This document shows, piece after piece, positions 6,848-9,842 of a DNA stretch of 9,842 nucleotides; position 1 is the stretch's first letter, and each line of letters begins with the position of its first letter. The position numbers and the translations under genes are program-made. The notes beneath the pieces are model-generated. The model worked only from the letters and a program-made list of their open reading frames with translations, searched no databases and was not told where the DNA came from. The DNA lies in NCBI GenBank assembly GCA_023435505.1, contig JAEYRR010000224.1, positions 1 through 9,842 on the forward strand, given 5' to 3'. Source of the stretch: Bacillota bacterium. GTDB taxonomy: Bacteria; Bacillota; Clostridia; Lachnospirales; Lachnospiraceae.

Positions 6848-8374
6848 GCTAAGATATTGCTTGAAATGAAAAATATAACCAAGACATTCCCGGGTGTAAA
6901 AGCACTGGATGACGTTAACTTACAAGTTGAGGAAGGCGAGATTCATGCACTTGTAGGAGAGAATGGAGCCGGAAAGTCCACCTTAATGAATGTACTGAGT
7001 GGGATATACCCTTATGGAACCTATGAGGGCGATATTATATATGATGGTGAAATATGTAAATTTAGTAATATTAAAGATAGTGAAAGAAAAGGTATTGTCA
7101 TTATTCATCAGGAATTAGCCTTAATACCGTATATGACAATCGGTGAGAATATGTTCCTTGGTAATGAACGAGGACATAAATATGCAGTAAATTGGAATAA
7201 AACTTATGGCCGTGCAGATGAGCTATTAAGAGTAGTTGGCTTAATGGAATCCTCACGGATGCTGGTTAAAGATATAGGTGTAGGTAAACAGCAAATGGTC
7301 GAGATAGCCAAAGCATTGGCTAAGAATGCAAAGCTGCTAATACTGGATGAGCCTACCTCATCACTCAATGAAGCAGATTCTAAGGCATTACTTGATTTGC
7401 TACTCAAATTCAAGAAGGATGGGTTAACTTCAATTATTATTTCACATAAACTGAACGAGGTAACCTATGTTGCAGATAAGATCACTATAATTCGTGATGG
7501 TGCTACCATAGAAACTCTGGTTAAGGGTGCTGATGAGATAGAAGAGAGCAGGGTTGTAAAAGGAATGGTTGGTCGTGAATTATCAGATCGTTTCCCTAAA
7601 CGTCAGTCCAAACTTGGAGAGGTTAAACTTGAAGTTAAGAACTGGAATGTGTACCATCCACTTTATATGGAACGTAAAGTAGTAGATAATGTCAGTATTA
7701 ATGTATGAAAAGGGGAAGTAGTAGGAATCTCCGGACTTATGGGTGCAGGACGTACAGAACTTGCTATGAGTATATTTGGCAAAAGCTACGGTGAAAATAT
7801 CAGTGGTAAGATGTTTATTGATGGTAAAGAAGTGCAGATGAAAAATGTAAATTCAGCCATCAAACATAAGCTAGCCTATGTTACAGAAGACCGTAAAGGT
7901 AATGGTCTGATTTTAAGTAATCCAATTCGAGTTAATACAACTCTTGCTAATATGGATGCAGTTAGTCGACATAAGATTATTGATAAAGATTTGGAATATG
8001 GTGTTGCAGTTGAGTATAAGGAAAAGCTTAAAACGAAATGTCCTTCTGTAGAACAGAATGTAGGTAACCTTAGCGGTGGTAATATGCAAAAGGTTCTTCT
8101 TGCAAAATGGATGTTTGCAGATCCTGATGTACTGATCCTAGATGAGCCAACTAGAGGTATTGATGTAGGTGCAAAATACGAGATCTATTGTATCATTAAT
8201 CAACTTGTAGCAGAAGGTAAATCTGTAATTATGATTTCCTCTGAGCTGCCTGAGATATTAGGTATGTGTGATCGTATCTATATCATGAATGAGGGTAAAA
8301 TCGTTGGTGAGGTTTCCCGCGAAGAAGCAACACAAGAATTAATTATGACGACTATATTAAAATCTAGTAACTAA
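6845..8374 (+). pseudogene. mmsA: Multiple-monosaccharide ABC transporter ATP-binding protein, interrupted by in-frame TGA
   Basis: This is the duplicated ATPase of a sugar importer (MmsA/GguA, related to XylG, RbsA and MglA). It would have 509 codons including a TGA at codon 288 (7706-7708), a normal length for the family. NBD1 (about 5-245) is intact: Walker [10 protein letters not shown] (38-46), Q89, signature GVGKQQ (145-150), Walker B LLILDEPT (D168, E169) and H201. After the TGA the same frame continues KGEVVGISGLMGAGRTE, the usual degenerate NBD2 Walker A, then LSGGNMQK (409-416) and VLILDEPTRG (429-438). The family usually has Arg or Lys at the TGA position, so one base change from CGA or AGA explains it. 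Termination would give a 287-residue NBD1 fragment. Restart at ATG 7739 would lack the strand before Walker A and has only a weak ribosome site. It is called a pseudogene provisionally; a base error in the sequence, or read-through, would make it functional. Start: TTG at 6845. Confidence 0.85.
7706..7708 (+). other. In-frame TGA stop inside the ATPase gene
   Basis: The codons around the site read ATT AAT GTA TGA AAA GGG GAA GTA. The frame upstream (from 6845) and downstream (to 8374) is the same, and both sides match the family without a gap, so this is a point substitution and not a frameshift. The base after the stop is A, a context in which UGA is relatively leaky in bacteria. All seven complete reading frames end in TAA, so this is the only TGA in a terminating position in the window. 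Confidence 0.92.
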
Positions 8375-8389
8375 TAAAGGAGAATAACG

Positions 8390-9580
8390 ATGGATAAAGC
8401 AAAATCTATGGATATCATTAAAAAGTATACAATGGTTATTGTGTTATTATTAGTAGTTGCATTTTTTGCTTGGCAGACTAAAGGCGATATCTTACTTCCT
8501 ATGAATGTCAGCAGTTTAATTTCCCAGAATGCTTACGTATTTATCCTTGCAACAGGTATGTTGTTATGTATTTTAACAGGTGGTAACATCGATCTTAGTA
8601 TTGGTTCTTTGGTATGCTTTGTAGGTGCAGTAGGTGCTGAGATTATGGTTAATAAGGGTGTTAACATGTATGCTACAATCTTTATTATGATTATAATCGG
8701 TACAGCAGTTGGTGCTTGGCAAGGCTTTTGGATTGCATTTGTTCGAATTCCTCCATTTATCACAACGTTAGCAGGTATGTTAATGTTTAGAGGATTAAGT
8801 AATGTTGTATTAAACGGTATGACTGTTTCTATAAAAGATAAGACTACCTTCGTAAAGATCTTTGGTGGTGGAGCAGATTGTTATATTCCTGATTTCTTTG
8901 GAAATAATGAAATAAACCTTACTTGTTTAATCGCTGGTGCAGTTGCAATATTAGTTTACATATTAATTCAGGTAAAGAGCAGAAGAGATAGAATAAAAAA
9001 AGGTTATGAGGTTGGTAACTTCCTTCCTTTTGTATTAAAAATGGTATTGATCTCATTTGTTATCACTGCTTTCGCTTATCGCTTAGCTCAGAATAAAGGT
9101 ATCCCTACCGTATTAATCTGGGTATTCATCAATGTTTTAGTATATAACTATATCACTTCAAACACTACCTTTGGTAGATACTTCTATGCAGTGGGTGGTA
9201 ATGAAAAGGCTACTAAGTTATCTGGTGTCAATACTAACAAGATTTACTTTGGTGCTTATCTGAACATGGGATTCTTATCTGCAATCGCCGCTATGGTAAC
9301 TATCGCTCGTATGGTATCCGCTCAGCCTACCTATGGTCAGAACTATGAGATGGATGCAATCGGTTCATGTTTCATCGGTGGTGCATCTGCTTATGGTGGA
9401 ATCGGAACTGTTCCTGGCGTTATCATTGGTGCTGTTTTAATGGGTGTTATCAATATCGGTATGTCCTTAATGAAAATCGACCAGAACATGCAGAAGGTTG
9501 TTAAAGGTTTAGTATTGTTAGCAGCAGTTATCTTTGATGTTGTTTCAAAACGTGGTGGAAAGTTCATTGTTAAGAATTAA
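8390..9580 (+). CDS. mmsB: Multiple-monosaccharide ABC transporter permease
   Basis: The product has 396 residues and is strongly hydrophobic, with about ten membrane segments (roughly 13-28, 45-62, 68-88, 94-118, 122-142, 178-194, 214-232, 239-255, 285-306, then a re-entrant C-terminal block to about 385). It belongs to the BPD_transp_2 permease family (MmsB/GguB, XylH-like): LTGGNIDLSIGSL (62-74), GRYFYAVGGNEKATKLSGV (262-280) and IGSCFIGGASAYGGIGTV (324-341). A charged cytoplasmic loop at about 195-210 is normal for this subgroup. AAAGGAG (8376-8382) precedes the ATG by 7 nt, and only 15 nt separate it from the ATPase stop, so the two share one message. It would form the translocation pore with the ATPase. 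It is fully intact, showing no decay despite the upstream TGA. An intrinsic terminator follows. Confidence 0.93.
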   Translation: MDKAKSMDIIKKYTMVIVLLLVVAFFAWQTKGDILLPMNVSSLISQNAYVFILATGMLLCILTGGNIDLSIGSLVCFVGAVGAEIMVNKGVNMYATIFIMIIIGTAVGAWQGFWIAFVRIPPFITTLAGMLMFRGLSNVVLNGMTVSIKDKTTFVKIFGGGADCYIPDFFGNNEINLTCLIAGAVAILVYILIQVKSRRDRIKKGYEVGNFLPFVLKMVLISFVITAFAYRLAQNKGIPTVLIWVFINVLVYNYITSNTTFGRYFYAVGGNEKATKLSGVNTNKIYFGAYLNMGFLSAIAAMVTIARMVSAQPTYGQNYEMDAIGSCFIGGASAYGGIGTVPGVIIGAVLMGVINIGMSLMKIDQNMQKVVKGLVLLAAVIFDVVSKRGGKFIVKN

Positions 9581-9609
9581 CAGAAACTTAAACTAAACAA
9601 ATATTGGGT

Positions 9610-9640
9610 AAAGCTCTGGATTTTCCAGAGCTTTATTTTT
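9610..9640 (+). terminator. Intrinsic terminator of the importer operon
   Basis: AAAGCTCTGGA (9610-9620) and its exact complement TCCAGAGCTTT (9624-9634) form an 11-bp stem with a 3-nt loop, followed by ATTTTT (9635-9640) and a further T-rich stretch. It lies 30 nt after the permease stop and separates the importer from the next gene. Confidence 0.9.
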
Positions 9641-9654
9641 ACACTTTTAATAGT

Positions 9655-9707
9655 TTACATAATATAATTATGGTAACTTATATAACTGATCTCTTATAGG
9701 ATAAGTT
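9655..9707. repeat. Two inverted repeats upstream of the last promoter, candidate operators
   Basis: An imperfect 22-bp palindrome (TTAC-ATAAT / ATTAT-G-GTAA) spans 9655-9676. A perfect 7-bp pair AACTTAT (9675-9681) and ATAAGTT (9701-9707) follows, separated by 19 nt. Both lie just upstream of the -35 at 9717, where an activator would bind. The region is AT-rich, so chance pairing is a real alternative. Confidence 0.35.
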
Positions 9708-9716
9708 GATTTTAAA

Positions 9717-9745
9717 TTTACAAATAAATTCAATTAGTGTAGAAT
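9717..9745 (+). promoter_or_regulatory. Promoter of the last, partial gene
   Basis: TTTACA at 9717-9722, a 17-bp spacer and TAGAAT at 9740-9745 give a good sigma-A type promoter. The predicted start is near 9752, leaving a leader of about 64 nt. With the terminator at 9610-9640 it shows that the last gene is transcribed separately. Confidence 0.55.
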
Positions 9746-9815
9746 TAAATTAACGCCATTTAGTCTCTGATTTAATTATTTTACATAAATCTTTTATAAA
9801 CAAGAGGAGGATACT

Positions 9816-9842
9816 ATGAAAAAAGTTTTATCAGTTTTACTG
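9816..9842 (+). CDS. Partial gene, start of a probable exported or lipoprotein product
   Basis: ATG at 9816 opens nine codons (MKKVLSVLL) to the right edge, preceded by GAGGAGG (9804-9810) at 5 nt spacing. Lys-Lys followed by a hydrophobic run is the start of a signal peptide and is close to that of the ChvE-family protein in this window (MKRKLLSVIL). Another binding lipoprotein is therefore plausible. Only nine residues are visible, so nothing beyond likely export can be claimed. Confidence 0.65.

Noticed and set aside
7706..7708. TGA as a selenocysteine codon
   Set aside because: The family has Arg or Lys here, not Cys or a redox site, and no convincing SECIS-like hairpin could be seen directly downstream.
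7706..7708. TGA as a reassigned sense codon in this genome
   Set aside because: No other in-frame TGA occurs in the remaining genes, and Trp and Gly are encoded normally. A single instance at an Arg/Lys position does not support recoding.
6845..8374. Programmed or mutational frameshift in the ATPase gene
   Set aside because: The parts before and after the stop share the same frame and align to the family with no missing or extra residues, so it is a substitution.
7739..8374. Independent gene starting at ATG 7739
   Set aside because: It would begin in the middle of the NBD2 Walker A, lacking the preceding strand, and has only a weak AGGA 12 nt upstream. It is the rest of the interrupted ATPase.
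1..9842. CRISPR array, tRNA or rRNA gene, insertion sequence or phage genes
   Set aside because: No regularly spaced repeats, cloverleaf sequence, transposase or terminal inverted repeats were seen. The content is a sensor and sugar-uptake locus.

Overview
The window is AT-rich DNA from a low-GC Gram-positive anaerobe, most likely a Lachnospiraceae-type Clostridium (cluster XIVa, Lachnoclostridium/phytofermentans-like). This rests on strong AGGAGG-type ribosome sites, exclusive use of TAA by the intact genes, lipobox-type binding proteins and a YesM/YesN-style two-component pair. The organism assignment is inference from gene content and style, not from a marker gene.

Layout: a leftward gene is cut by the left edge (1-57). 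It is divergently transcribed from a rightward regulatory cluster (240-5453) of four overlapping genes: a membrane-anchored periplasmic-binding-fold protein, a YesM-type sensor histidine kinase, a YesN-type response regulator with an AraC helix-turn-helix, and a XylF-like sugar-binding lipoprotein. Overlaps of 20, 8 and 8 nt imply translational coupling. A 198-nt intergenic region with candidate tandem promoters and short repeats follows. Next is a multiple-monosaccharide ABC importer of the ChvE-GguA-GguB (ChvE-MmsA-MmsB) type: binding lipoprotein (5652-6728), double-ATPase (6845-8374) and permease (8390-9580), closed by a clear intrinsic terminator (9610-9640). A new gene with its own promoter starts at 9816 and is cut by the right edge.

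Working model: the anchored binding protein and/or the XylF-like lipoprotein report extracellular sugar to the kinase. The kinase phosphorylates the regulator, which activates the importer promoter(s). This resembles the known clostridial XylFII-LytS/YesN three-component xylose-sensing arrangement, but with binding proteins on both sides of the kinase-regulator pair.

The most striking anomaly is a single in-frame TGA (7706-7708) in the importer ATPase gene. It lies at the start of the second nucleotide-binding domain, and the same reading frame continues with intact motifs on both sides. It may be a recent nonsense mutation, a sequencing error or, less likely, a read-through site.
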